This document shows, piece by piece, positions 21,866 to 33,329 of a DNA stretch of 64,000 bases. The notes under the pieces are model-generated. The model ran no database searches. It had not been told where the DNA came from and saw only the letters and a program-made list of their open reading frames with translations. Every line of letters starts with the position of its first letter. The first letter of the stretch is position 1. Source of the DNA: Ovis canadensis (taxonomy: Eukaryota; Chordata; Mammalia; Artiodactyla; Bovidae). The translations under genes and the position numbers were made by a program. The DNA is taken from positions 1,324,501 through 1,388,500 of the forward strand of contig NC_091247.1 of NCBI RefSeq assembly GCF_042477335.2. The letters run 5' to 3'.

Positions 21866-24800
21866 TGGGTCCTGGGGTCCCTCTCCCTTCAACGTGGAGT
21901 ATGTTTAGGAGGTAGGTCTTCGCGTGTCTGATGTTGCTTTTAGAGAGCCTGACCTGGGGCCGGCGTTTGCACACAGGCCACGAGGCACAAGGTGGAAGGG
22001 GCTGATCAGAGAAGGCACGGCAATTGGAGGCCCAAGCCTCTATTGGACACGCGGCCCGTCCTAAGCGGCCAGGCTGCGTCCAGTTTCCTGGAGACTGGAG
22101 TCCAGCTTGGCCCATTTTCTAGGCTCAGGCAGGGGTGCTTGGCGAAGGACCACACAGGGCCGAGGTGGTGAGACTCAGGGGACCCAGCCTCCCCTCCCCT
22201 CGGGCCCCACCCGCCGGGCGAGCGCGAGGCTGACCCCAGCGGAGCCTGCAGGCTGAGTGGCGGACTCTGTGAGCGCATGGTTCTCACAGGGGTCTCGTTG
22301 CTCCCCGGGGAGTTTGCTCGCTGTGCTTTTCATCCCAGCCAGCTAATCAAAAGGAAAGAACTCCGGGGTGCCTCTTGGAGAAAGCCCATCAGGTCATCTG
22401 CCGCCTGAGTTGCTAACCCGTCAGCCTCTGGCCTGGCGCCTCCCTGAGTTGAGGGGAATGCTGAGCAGGGCTGCTTGCCGCCCACCGTGAGCAGAGCCCA
22501 GAGCCTGTCGGGTACTGGGGCCACAGGCCACCTGATCACACCTGCCCCACCCGCAGGCCCTGCCTGACGGTGGCACCTCGGGGTGGGGACCTGGCCTTGC
22601 CCATCCCCGTCCCTCTCAGGTCTGGCGTGGACTCAGTGGAGTCAAGGGAAGCCCAGGTATGACCTTAAGCTTTCACTGCCCATCACCCCTCTGTGCCACC
22701 CTGGGCTTCCGGGAGGAGCCTTGCACCCAGTGGTAAGGGTGCTTCCGGGGCTGACATCTTCGCCCAGCGCGGAGCAGCTCCTCACAGCCACGTGAAGCGG
22801 CCAGTGTGCAGACAGCGTCTCCATGTGTGACATGGTGTTCCTTCCGCGCAGCCACCCAGACCCACCCAGCCCCTCCCTGCAGCAGGTCAAGTGATGACAC
22901 GCTCGGTCACGGCCAGCTGGTCGAGAGCCCCTGTGACCCCAGCCCCAGGCCCACCAAGCCCTTCCACCCAGCCCTTGGACAGACCCCAGGGAAGGCGGGG
23001 TCAGCCCACCCCTGCCGCACAAACCCTGCGTCTGGAGCGAGCCCATCCAGCCGCCCACAGCCAGAGCCCTGGAGCCTCGCCCTCTTCCCGCCCTCCTCGC
23101 TGCCAGCCTCTGACATGCTCCCTGCACCAGCCAGGCGCTGCCTGGCCTGCGGCTGCTCTCACTGGCCTGACGAGCTCTCAGTCCGACGGGCGCTGGCAGG
23201 GGTGTCGTGCCCCCGGATGGCCCAGCATCAGCCTGCTGCGTCCGGGGGCCGTGCTGTTTCCCTGGTATTCGCTTTCGTAAACTCGGCAACAGTCGTAGCT
23301 GTGACTTATCACGTGTGCTTTATGGGCCCTGAGCCCCAGTCTTGAATCCCGAGAGGAAACCGGCAGGGAGGTTACCATTTGCGCTACTTAAGGTCGACAT
23401 CCAGAGGGCTGTCCCCCCAACACGCCAGCCCTGTGAGTCCTGCAGCTGGAAGGACCCAGTCTGTGCCTGGCTCTCTCTGCCCTCCGAGGGAGGGGCAGGC
23501 ATGGTAACCTTGAGCCTGGCCTGTGACCTTCCCAGGTGCCTGCTGAGGTGCACAGCTCGGGGGCTTCTTGGGGTTGGGGGTCAGTGTGAGGTCGTGGGGG
23601 GTGGAGACCGAGGGGCATCTCTGCCCACGTCCACCATGCCCACTGCTGGTTGCAAGGTTGGGGAGGGGAGGCGTGATCCTGAGACCCTTCTTCAGACAGT
23701 GATGCTGGCCCCTAGCCAACCCTTCTTCCCAGACAGGAGGGCTGGGTCCTTAGGGACACCTTCCTTCTGGCAGGACTCATGGCCCTGACCCAGACACACC
23801 ACTCCAGCTGCTCTCGGAGCCTTCTCTCCCGGCCCATCTTAAGAGCACTGCTCCTGAGTTGAACCCCTCATTGTGTTGGGGGTTGGACGGTCTGCAGTCC
23901 CTTGGGCTCCAGACAGCTCCAGAGTCATTAGCATCGTGAAGTCCCGGGAAGCCTGGGCCTAGAAGTCGGTAACGGAGACTGTGGGAGTGCCTCAGCCCAG
24001 GGCCAGCTGCTTCTCACCCCCAGGCTTGGTCTGGGCCAGATGGCCCGGAGGCGGGCTGTCCAAGGACACTCATGCTCCCTTCCCAGGGATAAGGATGTTG
24101 GGGGGGAGACAGGTGAGAATGTGTTCCTGAGTTCTGCTGACCCCGAGGTCCCCTGCTGGCCAGGACAGGTGCTGTGACGGGGACAGGTGGGGGGCCCAGC
24201 CGGAGGAGCCCCTGCTGAGGGCACTGGCCTGCCCTCCTTGTGCAGAACGGCATCAAGACTTTTGTGTCTTTTGCTGAAAAAACAGCAGCCTCCTTTCCCA
24301 GGTGCCGGGGCAGCGCTGCCCTGGGGCCCCAGCCACCATGTGGGCTCTGACGCGCCTCCTCCCCTGCGGCCCCAACAGCCACGTGAAGCTTGGTGGCTTC
24401 GGGAATGGAGGGTCGGGGGGTGGTGTGTGCTCGTCCAGGCATGTGGGTTGGCAGATGGTCCCAGGTCGGGCTTGGTGGGGCTGGGGTCAGGGTCCAGGCA
24501 CCTGTCATCACTCACCTGCCACAGGGACCCCTCTTCTGCTCCTGGGACAGCAATGCCTTGCGGACAGGAGCCCAAGGCACCTCTGCTGGTTGTGTGGTTG
24601 GGGATAAAGAAAACAGAGCGTTCGGGCCACCGCCGTCAGCAGGGCGTGAGCAGAGGAGGGATCAGGAGTGAAGAAGGGTCTGGCCCAGGAGCCGCTGAGA
24701 GCATCTAATGGGGGATACGGGGCTCCCCCAGGCTGAGACGTCCCCGTGGTGCCAAGCACGGGGCAGGGGCTGTGTGCTGAGGCCCAGACCCTTTGTCAGG

Positions 24801-25204
24801 AGATGCCACTCCGGGTCTGGTCATTCAGCCCCTGACGGCCCTGTGTACTCACCGAGCCATGCCCTGTGCCCAGGACTGAGGAGGCTGAGAGGGACTCAGG
24901 AGACAGGGTCTTTGTCCCTGGGGGCTTCCTGCCCACCTGGAGGCACCCGGCACACAGGTGAGTCAGCAGCACACAGTGATGTACAAGCAGCGCCCGGCAC
25001 TCGGGACGCGGGGGCAGCTGGTGCAATCCCCGTGCAGCGATACCCCTTGATCACACAGCGACCCGAGGACAAAAGCCGTCCCTGGTCAGCGCTTTGGGGC
25101 CAGGAGTCTGCGGATGGCTCACTTATGCTTTGCTTTGATAGTCCTCCATGAAAGGGCATGACAACAGCTGTCCACTCATCTGGGGTTGAAGAGGGCAGCT
25201 TGTC
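21866..25204. other. Unique GC-rich stretch, no gene seen
   Basis: About 3.3 kb with no recognised transposon. ORFs of up to 219 codons are Pro/Arg/Gly-rich and overlap on both strands. There is no convincing exon, promoter or polyadenylation signal. Confidence 0.45.
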
Positions 25205-25428
25205 GTCTAGAAAGAGGAGACAGAGAGAGACCGCAGACGCAGAGAGACAGAGAGAAACAGACAGAGAGACACAGACAGACAGAGAGAGAGACAGACAGAC
25301 AGACACAGAGAGATAGGACAGACACAGAGAGATAGAAGGACAGACACAGAGAGAGAGACAGAGAGAGAGAGAGACAGACAGACAGACGCAGAGAGACACA
25401 GAGAGAGACAGACGCAGACGCAGAGTCG
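25205..25428. repeat. (GACAGA)n-type purine-rich microsatellite
   Basis: Imperfect array of GACAGA, GAGACA and GACGCA words over about 220 bp. The minus strand reads as Ser/Leu/Val/Cys-rich pseudo-ORFs. Confidence 0.95.
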
Positions 25429-25688
25429 CAGAGTGGGGCGTGTGTTCACCTTGGAGGGCAGTGAGGGGCCAGGGTCTCTTGGACGCTGCGCAGTTGAGCT
25501 GGGAGCAGGCCTCCAGGTTCCCATGTCCACGTGGACACACCCCACAGCAGGCCAAAGCACGCTGGGGAGGGTGCCTGCTTCCCAGAGCTCACACTTTAGT
25601 GGAGAAACATATCAAACACCTACCGTACAATTAGCTGTTACTGAAATGATCATTAAAGAAAAATCTTTTCTCTCTTACATCACTTAAT
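25429..25688. other. Short unique stretch
   Basis: GC-rich left part. The right part is AT-rich and includes TACAATTAGCTG at about 25627. No repeat recognised. Confidence 0.35.
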
Positions 25689-25697
25689 AGTTACAGA

Positions 25698-25970
25698 TGG
25701 AGAAGGAGATGGCACCCCACTCCAGTCCTCTCGCCTGGAGCATCCCATGGATGGAGGAGCCTGGTGGGCTGCAGTCCATGGGGTCGCTAGGAGTCAAGCA
25801 CAACTGAGTGACTTCTCTTTCACTTTTCCCTTTGATGCACTGGAGAAGGAAATGGCAGCCCACTGCAGTGTTCTTGCCTGGAGCATCCCAGGGACGGGGG
25901 AGCCTGGTGGGCTGCCGTCTATGGGGTCTCACAGAGTCAGACACGACTGAAGTGACCCAGCAGCAGCAGC
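25698..25970 (+). mobile_element. BOV-A2 SINE, full dimer, with 9-bp target-site duplication
   Basis: Two related units are visible: GGCACCCCACTCCAGTCCTC and, after a TTTCACTTTTCCC linker, GGCAGCCCACTGCAGTGTTC. The element ends in a short (AGC)n tail. AGTTACAGA flanks it at 25689-25697 and 25971-25979. It inserted into the edge of an old L1 fragment. Confidence 0.96.
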
Positions 25971-26037
25971 AGTTACAGAAACATTGCACAAATAGTACAA
26001 GGTACACTCATATACAGTGTGTTTCCTCCCTACATCA
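25971..26037 (-). mobile_element. Old L1 fragment, left piece
   Basis: TTACAGAAACATTGCACAAA followed by TAGTACAAGG resembles the minus-strand reading of old L1 3' sequence (ttacagaaaagttgcaaaaatagtac...). It probably belongs with 26443-26534 and 26627-26750. Confidence 0.5.
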
Positions 26038-26442
26038 CCACACACACGCACGCACACACACACACGCACACACACACACGACACACACGCAGGTACACAC
26101 ACGCATGCACACACAGGCACACACGCGTGCTCACACATGCACACATACACACACTCACACGCACACACCCGCTCACATGTGCACACACACACACGTGCAC
26201 ACACATGCACACACGCACACACACGTGCTCATACATGCGCACGTGCACACAGACACGCACACACACATGCACCCGCACACACACACAGGTACACACAGGC
26301 ATGCACACACAATGCACACACGTGCGTGCACATATGTGCTCACACACGCACACATGCATGCACACACATGCTCACACACGTGCACGCGCAGGCACACACA
26401 TATGCACACATGCACACACTTGCACACACACATGCACATCTA
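26038..26442. repeat. Long imperfect (CA)n / ACACGC microsatellite
   Basis: About 400 bp of alternating purine-pyrimidine words (ACAC, GCAC, ATGC, CGTG), with Z-DNA-forming potential. It translates as His/Thr-rich peptides on the plus strand and Cys/Val-rich peptides on the minus strand; none are real proteins. It appears to have expanded inside an old L1. Confidence 0.97.
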
Positions 26443-26534
26443 TACCATACTTTCCTGAACTATTTGATAGTGAGTTTGAACCGTGGGGCTGACCCTTTGC
26501 GCTCGGTGCTTTCTTGCGTGTTTGTCTTTCGTCT
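26443..26534 (-). mobile_element. Old L1 fragment, middle piece
   Basis: TTTCCTGAACTATTTGATAG followed by TGAGTTTGAACC matches, loosely, the old L1 wording 'cctgaaccatttgagagtaagttg' on the same strand as the left piece. Confidence 0.5.
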
Positions 26535-26626
26535 GCGCGGCGCAGCGTCAGGACCTTAGTTCCGTGACCAGGGGAGGTGCGCTAGGAACTCAGAGTCCTA
26601 ACCGCCAGACCACCAGGGAAGTCCCT
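26535..26626 (-). mobile_element. CHR-type SINE, partial
   Basis: Read on the minus strand it starts GGGACTTCCCTGGTGGTCTG and includes a degraded tRNA-like box. It is nested in the old L1. Confidence 0.75.
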
Positions 26627-26895
26627 GCCCTGATCAGCGCTGAGTAGCACAGCTCTCGCATCGCCACAGTGCAGTGATCACAGTCAGGACATGCTTTTGA
26701 ATGAGGCACAGGCTTTATTCAAGTCTGGCTACTTGGGGCCAAGTGTTCTCCAGAGGCCCACCCAGAAGTGGGGTTGCACCTTTCTCAATAAATCCTAGGA
26801 GGCAGATGCCGCCTTTTCAAGAAATTAACCAAAAACAAAACAAAACAATGAAAAAAAAACCTCCTTGATGGCTGCCTCCATATTCATCACACCCA
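26627..26895 (-). mobile_element. Probable continuation of the old L1 fragment
   Basis: CAGTCAGGACATGCTTTTGA and AGGCTTTATTCAAGTCTGGC resemble old L1 wording. The last part (26820-26895) is A-rich and unassigned. Confidence 0.35.
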
Positions 26896-27217
26896 GAGTC
26901 CATTGGACTGCAAGAAGATCCAACCAGTCCATCCTAAGGGAAATCAGTCCTGAACATTCGTTGGAAGGACTGATGCTGAAGCTGAAACTCCAATACTCTT
27001 TGGCTACCTGATGCGAAGAACTGACTCACTGGAAAAGACCCTGTTGCTGGGAAAGGTTGAAGGTGGGACGGGAAGGGGACGGCAGAGGATGAGATGGCTG
27101 GATGGCATCACCGACTCAATGGACATGGGTTTGAGCAGGCTCTGGGAGTTGATGATGGACGGGGAGGCCTGGCGTGCTGCCGTCCATGGGGTCGCAGAGA
27201 GTCTGAACTGAACTGAA
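26896..27217 (+). mobile_element. BovB LINE, 3' end fragment
   Basis: Starts at the conserved ATTGGACTGCAAGAAGATCC region and runs to GGTCGCAGAGAGTCTGAACTGAACTGAAC. The terminal ACTGAACTGAAC marks a complete 3' end. Only about 320 bp remain. A short open frame (27011-27211) is the C-terminal BovB reading and has no function. Confidence 0.93.
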
Positions 27218-29442
27218 CAGAGATTCTTCCTCTAGGGTTGGGTTAGTCCTGCTCCTAAGGTATAGCCTTTCCAGGCTGTCTCGCTGAACGCCGGGGAATT
27301 TCAGCAGACTTTCTCCGTTCCTGCTGGCTGTGTGGATCATCTCCCTGAATGTGCAGCCAAGCATTCAGACGGTATCAGGGGGCCCTGTGTGGACTTCAGA
27401 AGCTCCTACTTGGACCACCTCTCTGCCCCTAACTCTAGCTGCCTTGCCAGCTTCAAATCCCAATCCCTGCATCCCCAGCTCAGCAAAACGTTGTTATCTG
27501 GCTGAGCAGGCACCCCACAGCATCTCAGAAGGGAGGACTCCGTGGACAGAGCCCAGGCAGAACCACTTGGGGTCCAGAACGCGCCCCGGACAGGCAGCCA
27601 GTGGCTGTAGGCTGGTGCGCTCGCCTCCTCTCGGGGCTCTGGTCCCACTGGTGTCCAGTCAGGGACACTTCACTGCCCTGCTTCATCCAGTCTTGCAGGT
27701 GTTGGCAGGAGAGGGCTGGATGACGCCATCACGGCCAGAGAAGGAGGCCCTGCTCACTGAGTGTAAGCTACAGCTGTGGTGTGTGCTGGAAAGGAGAGAG
27801 AGCAGGCTGCTTACAAGATGCAGGCGAGTTGGAGGGCCAAGCGGTGCTCCCTAAGCGGGGCTAAAATCTGAAGGGTGTGCGTGCTCTGCACACACGTGCA
27901 CGTATGCACATGCTGTGAGCAGAACCACGTTCTCGGCAGAGGAACAACATCCACGGAAACTGCCACGTCCTGAAGGGCTCGGTGCGTCCCCGCAGCTGAG
28001 AGGAGGCCAGTGTGGGCGGCTCCAGGGCACCCCGCGTGCCTCAGCCACTGTGGAGGGAGGCAGAGGACAGAGCCCCCCCGCCCCGCTACCGCGCGCCCCC
28101 AGCCTCACCCACGTACTCGTGTGTGCACACCTACGAACATTTCCTGTGTGCGTGTGACAGGGAGAAGGAGGCTGGGGACCCTGGGAATGAGCACAGGTGC
28201 AGGGAAGGCGCCTGGGTGCTAAGATGGGAGGCATCTGAGAGCCCACGGGCGCCCCAGGAGGCTGCGGGGTCCAAGCGGGGGTGTGGCTCCAGGTGCCACG
28301 GGCTGAAGGGTCCTTGGGGGCCCCGCACACGGTGCCTTGGGTCAGGAAGCCAGGCAGCTTCGTCATGCCCATCCCCAGGGAGCTCCTGGTGGCTCCCTCC
28401 AGGCACTCACCTAGGTTTCATGGCCCCCGGGTGGGCTGTTCCCTGAGTAATAGTCTTTCCAACAAAGAAACCCAAAGCCCTGGGTGAGAAGGTTCCTGGG
28501 GGCTGTCTCCAGTCCTCAGAGGCCCTTGGCCATCTGTGACCGAGGCGTCTGATCCCACAGGGGCACGCAGCCCTTCCCCTCCCAGAGGGACCCCGCTACT
28601 GCAAACGCTGGCGCTTTGCAAGGAGTGCGGGCATTCCAGCACCAGGTGCTGCTCCAGGACAGGGAGGCCCAGGCCACAGGCAACCAGGGCCTCGCAGCCC
28701 TCTGCCGGTCTCTCCAGGTGAGGGAGCCTGCCCTAGCTAGCCGGCCCTGGAGACACCCTCCTGTGGGCCGTCAGGGGTCCCCACCTCTGCTGGACTCTGG
28801 AAGGAGCACGGCCACGTGTGCCTGGAGTCAAGGGCTAGAGGAGGACATGCTTTGGAAGCATTCGATGGAAACTCACAGATCTTTCTGGGACTTGAATGGG
28901 GCCTTGGGCCCACTTCTGAGCCTTCATCCTCTGAGGCCAGGGAAGACCAGGGTTAGATGACCCCCACGCTTGAGGCAGTTTTGGTGGTTTCTGCCGAACT
29001 GGAAGCTGCTGTGAGCAGAGTCTCAACGCCCTCAGACTGAAAGTCCCTGCCTCGGGAGTCAGGGGAGGAGTGCCCATTCCAGACTCAGGTGGGCACCAAG
29101 CCAGGGGCACAGGGAAGCCTGCAGCTGCTCTCAGCCAGTGAAGTCCAGTGGAGAGCCTGTGCCTGCTGGGAAAACTTGAGTGCTGGCCGGGGCCTGAGTG
29201 ACCGCAAACCATGAAAAGAGCGTGAGAAAGCAGCTGCGCTCCGCACCCCGCGGGGACCGGTCCCAGGTGAGCCCAGACTCGGGCTGTGCCCGCCGCGAGT
29301 GGGAGCGCCGTCTCCGCTAAGCTCAAGGAGCCCCAAGCCCTGGTGACAAGCCGCCTCCTTATTGGCGGCAGGCCTGTGTGGACAGCGGCCTGCCCTGCCC
29401 TTGGGTCCTGGAAGCCAGGGCGGGGTCGGGGGCTCCTTGACA
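27218..29442. other. Unique GC-rich stretch, no gene seen
   Basis: No transposon recognised. A CAG/GTGAGG donor-like site lies at 28718-28725 after a short open stretch, but there is no matching acceptor or homology. CpG-dense DNA begins at about 29220 and includes ATTGGCGG (inverted CCAAT type) at about 29360. Confidence 0.4.
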
Positions 29443-29960
29443 GGCGGGGCGGTAGGCGGGGCGGTAGGCGGGGCGGTAGGCGGGGCGGTAGGCGGGGCGG
29501 TAGGCGGGGCGGTAGGCGGGGCGGTAGGCGGGGCGGTAGGCGGGGCGGTAGGCGGGGCGGTAGGCGGGGCGGTAGGCGGGGCGGTAGGCGGGGCGGTAGG
29601 CGGGGCGGTAGGCGGGCCCTGATGGGCACGCAGGACAGTAGCGTCCACGTCGTGCTCTTGAAGGTTTAACGGGAGGTGGGGAGCATCTTGTTACCCCTCC
29701 TCTCTCCTGCGCAAGGCTCTCGGGAGCCGGCAGGTGGGAGCTCCCTGACCTCCAGTGCCCGCACCCCTGCTCGCTGGGCGGGGCTGGGGTGTCTTCCCAG
29801 GGCGAGGTGGGCACCCCCACACGTCCAGCTCTCTGCCCAGGTGTCTTCCCGCCCGGGCGAGGCTCCGGTCTGAGGTCCCGCTCAGGTGCTGTGCCCGCCC
29901 GGGCCTCCAGGTGTGGTCTTCCTGGGACAAGGCGGCTCTTGACTCTGCACCCCTGCAGCC
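29220..29960. promoter_or_regulatory. CpG-dense block around a GC-box array, possible CpG island
   Basis: CpG dinucleotides are frequent from about 29220, through the 12-mer array, to about 29960. An inverted CCAAT-type box (ATTGGCGG near 29360) lies about 80 bp from the array. This could be an unmethylated island or promoter, or just a GC-rich VNTR with many CpGs. No transcript start can be shown. Confidence 0.3.
29443..29616. repeat. 12-bp minisatellite GGCGGGGCGGTA, 14 perfect copies
   Basis: Fourteen identical units from 29443 to 29610, plus the partial unit GGCGGG. Each unit holds the Sp1-type core GGGGCGG. Because 12 is a multiple of three, five of six frames stay open and give artificial Gly/Ala/Val, Gly/Arg, Pro/Arg/Leu, Pro/Thr/Ala and Tyr/Arg/Pro/Ala repeats. 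Perfect identity suggests a recently expanded, probably polymorphic VNTR. Confidence 0.98.
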
Positions 29961-30378
29961 CCGCCACTGTGCTGCACGTGGACCCAAGACGTGTGGGCGC
30001 CAGGCGCCGGGGGTGCCTCCCTAGGGTCAGGAGCTCCGTGAGGGGCAGCCAGCCGAGGACTGGACTGAAGGGGGCGCCTCTCCGGTCAGGATGGGCTCCC
30101 CTGGGCCCACCTGCACGTGGCCCTGCCCCCTCGGGGCCTCGGGCTGTGGCCGGGGCCACCCTGCCTGGGTCACAGGGTCACTCCTCACCTGCCGGGCTTC
30201 CTGAAAGCTGGTGTTCCCGGGGCTCAGGAAATCCACGTGTCCGCCTGCAGTGGGCACGTGTGTCCCCCAAAGGGGCGTTCAAGCCCTGAGCCCTGTGCCC
30301 GTGAACTTGGGACATGCTCTTTGTGGAAATAATTAAGACATAAGTTAAGGGGCCATGAGGCTGGATTAGAGCAGGCCC
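29617..30378. other. Unique GC-rich stretch
   Basis: Nothing recognised apart from chance ORFs; CpG-dense at its left end. Confidence 0.4.
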
Positions 30379-30386
30379 TTCACCTG

Positions 30387-30580
30387 GGCCTCCCTGCTGG
30401 CTCAGCTGGTGAAGAATTCGCCCGCAAAGCAGGAGACCTGGGTTCGATCCCTGGGTTGGGAAGATCCCCTGGAGAAGGGGAAGGCTACCCACTCCAGTGT
30501 TCTGGCCTGGAGAATCTCATGGACTGTATAGTTCATGGGGTCACAAAGCCGGACACGACTGAGCGGCTTTCACTCATGCG
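30387..30580 (+). mobile_element. Bov-tA SINE with 8-bp target-site duplication
   Basis: Head GGGCCTCCCTGCTGGCTCAG (first bases shared with the duplication), internal GACCTGGGTTCGATCCCTGG (tRNA B-box like) and tail CCGGACACGACTGAGCGGC. TTCACCTG flanks it at 30379-30386 and 30581-30588. Confidence 0.95.
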
Positions 30581-31940
30581 TTCACCTGATGTGCCTGCTG
30601 CCCACAGACAGACACACGGAGCAGAGAACGCCGCGTGAAGGCCTGACACAGAGAAGGGGAGGGCAGGGCTGCCAGCCAGGAGGCCCAAGGCCTGCCGATG
30701 ACAGGCAGGGTGGGGGGGCCCGGAGGGAAGCTGGCTGCCGATGGAGAGTCCAGACTGCCAGCCTCCAGCCCTGGGAGAGAGGGCACCTTTGCTGTTTAAG
30801 CCTCCTGGTTGTGGGCCTTCATCCTCGGGGACCTGGGACATCGTTACATGTGTATCCGGAGACCCGGCTGCCCCGTCAGCCTTGAAGACAGCCTGCTGGA
30901 AAACGGCCAGGGTTCCACAGACGTGCGTTACTACCTCCGCCTTGGATGATCAGTGCCAAGCCTGTCCCCTACCCTTACCCCCTCCCAGCTCCTGCCCTCC
31001 TCAGGGGCAGCCATGGAGCTGGGCTCCGGGCAGGGTGGGGAGACACCACGGGGCTTTAGGGGACCAGCTTGTGTGAGCCAGGGACGGGGAAGGCTGCTGG
31101 GTGCCTGGTCTGGGCTGGGAATGGAGACGTGAGCGAGAAAACGAGGCCCAGGGCTGGTGAATCAGCCCCGCCGGAGCCTCCGTGCCTGCTGGAGAGGGGC
31201 TGCATGGGGCTCAGAGCACAGTCCCGGGGGCCTGGTGTGGGGGGCTGCTGCATGTGCACCGCCCCCAGGAGCGCCGGCGTCCCAGGGCTGCAGAGACTCG
31301 GGCGGTGTGTCTGTGATTCCCAGGGCCTCCGGCCAGCTGCCTGACCCCTGAGAGCCATTCAGCACCCGCAGGTGGAGTAATGGGCAGCAGTCACCACGCT
31401 GATCGGACTGGCGGCGGCGTCCCCCAGGAGCGTGCCGGCCAGGCTGCTGTGTCCTCGAGACGGGGCTACGGGGCCCCGGGGTCTGCTTCAGCACCGTCCT
31501 GGGCTGTCCGTGAGGGTGTTTCTGGACGAGCATTTGAGCTGATAGACTGAGTGAAGTGGGGGCCCTCCCCAACGTGGGTGGCCTCATCCACCTGCTGAAG
31601 ACCCCCCACCGCCGATCACAGATGGAGGGAGGGCCAAGGGTGTCCTGCCCGACCCCTGCGCTGGGGTGCCCCCCTCACCTGCCTTTGAACTGGCTCTGAA
31701 CTGACGCCGTCGGCGCCCCTGGTCTGACCACAGGTGTCGGGACTCCTCAGCCTCTGTAGCTCTGTGAGCCACTTCCTTACGACAGCTCTCTGTGTGTATT
31801 CATCTGTAGTCAGGCTTTTCTGTGACTCACTGAAAGGAGACGGTGGGGTCGGGGGGCCCTTGGGCAGAGGGAGGGGCAGTGAGCCCGCCTGCAGCAGGGG
31901 TGGCCGCTGCCCTGACTCCAGCGGGTCCTTCCCATCTCTG

Positions 31941-31953
31941 GTTGCCTAGCAAC
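31941..31953. promoter_or_regulatory. X-box (RFX-type inverted repeat)
   Basis: GTTGCCTAGCAAC fits GTNRCC-N-RGYAAC exactly with a 1-base spacer. A near-match, GTTACTTAGCAAC, lies at 39976-39988. No ciliary or other gene is recognised nearby. Confidence 0.45.
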
Positions 31954-32575
31954 AAGATGGGCGGCACAGACACCTCCAGGGATGGTCTGAGGATGAAACA
32001 GCATAGTCCGGGGCCAGCAAACCCAAGACCAGAGCTGGCCTGTTTGTGGAAATTGGCCCTGCCCTTTTGTTCCCCTGGCGCGGCTTTCTGCTACGGTGGC
32101 AGGGCCCAGGGTCCCCCCGCTGCACTCAGGTCATAGCCCCGTGAGGGGTCTCCACGGGCTGCGTCCTGCAGGTGGGAGTGGTTTGCTCGCCCGCCGCGCA
32201 CAGGCGCCGGGTTTCCCACTTCTGAGGGCCTCCCTGGGCTCACGTGGGGGTTTCCACGGCCGTCAGGGCCCGTCCGCCGCTTTCTCTATCAGTGCCCCTC
32301 CTGCCCCTTCCCCGGGGCCTTGCCGTCCCCTCGGCGGACATGCCCCCCGGTAGAGGTGTCCGCTGTTAGTGAAGGAGTCTTCGTGGCCTTCCCAGGCGCC
32401 TCCCTCTCCTGCAGGGACGCCTGGAAAACAAGCATCTACTTTAGAGCCAGCCAGGCCTGCAGTCCTGGGGGCGGCCCCGCTGACCGGGTGCTCATCCGCC
32501 ACCAGAGGCCGGGCGTCCTGGCGTCCCGTGTGACCGCTACATGCACGGCCTTGTGTGGCAAGCAGCGTGGGGCCG

Positions 32576-32635
32576 GTGGGCCTCGCGGCTCTGTGGGCTG
32601 GCTCTGTGGGCCTCGAGGCTCTGTGGGCCGGCTGC
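32576..32635. repeat. Two-copy imperfect 30-bp tandem repeat
   Basis: GTGGGCCTCGCGGCTCTGTG is followed by GTGGGCCTCGAGGCTCTGTG about 30 bp later. Confidence 0.75.
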
Positions 32636-33329
32636 TTAGAATGGTCGCCAGGCTCTGGGGCACCGGGGTGGTCCCTGGTGGTCTGTTGCCTGGCCGCGGG
32701 ACCATCAGGAGGAGGTGTGGTGGCCCCTGATGAGGGGTGTTGGGGGTGGACCTGAGCAACTGCCAGGACCTCAGATCTGGATGAAGACAGCACTTCCAAC
32801 AAAAGCCCCGCCTGCCCTTGCTCCCCAGACGCTGCTGTGGAACGGGGTCTTCACAGGCGGGTCGGCGGTGACAGACACGCTTCACACCCCCCAGGGACAC
32901 TGTCTACTGTCCCTCACACACTCGCTGCTGCCCCAAGGGTGCACCCTTCCCCGACCCCAGCCCCCGTGGATTTCAGCTCCGCCGCCCCTCTCGGGAGGCA
33001 TGGCCTGTCTGCCCGTGAGCCCTGGCCTGCTTTCTCCATCGCCCTTCTCAGCATCTGCAGTCCGGCCCTGGAGGTCTCCAGTGGCCATTTCTCGTCCACT
33101 TCCCCCCATGCTGCTAATTCCAGGATGACGGGGCTGCGTGTGGCCCCGTGGCTCGGTGCCTGGCACGCAGTTGGCGCCTGCAAGTCACTGACAGAGTGAA
33201 AGTGAAGCTGGGCAGCCAGAGGCCCCGGGGGAGCGGCTTCCTGACGTAGGGTCTCCCAGCCCACCTCCACGAGAGAGGACGCGTCTGTCAGGGCAGCCCC
33301 GCCGTGTGACGGGACCAGCTTCTGCGGCC

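Larger units (their letters stand above)
30589..33329. other. Unique GC-rich stretch, no gene seen
   Basis: No transposon recognised over about 2.7 kb. An X-box lies at 31941-31953 and a small two-copy repeat at about 32576-32635. ORFs are low-complexity. Confidence 0.45.

Noticed and set aside
25808..26559. His/Thr-rich or Cys/Val-rich ORFs resembling metal-binding or keratin-associated proteins
   Set aside because: They are translations of the CA/ACACGC microsatellite in different frames.
26895..27222. Target-site duplication CAGAG around the third BovB fragment
   Set aside because: Only five bases, within chance expectation.
28616..28725. Short exon-like open stretch ending in CAG/GTGAGG
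   Set aside because: The donor-like site is good, but there is no credible polypyrimidine-AG acceptor, homology or neighbouring exon.
28835..29629. Pro-Pro-Arg-Leu repeat ORF (264 codons, minus)
   Set aside because: Direct reading of the 12-bp GC-box array; five of six frames are open for the same reason.
30420..30470. tRNA gene
   Set aside because: The GGGTTCGATCC B-box-like string is the tRNA-derived head of a Bov-tA SINE; the same is true of the other SINE heads.
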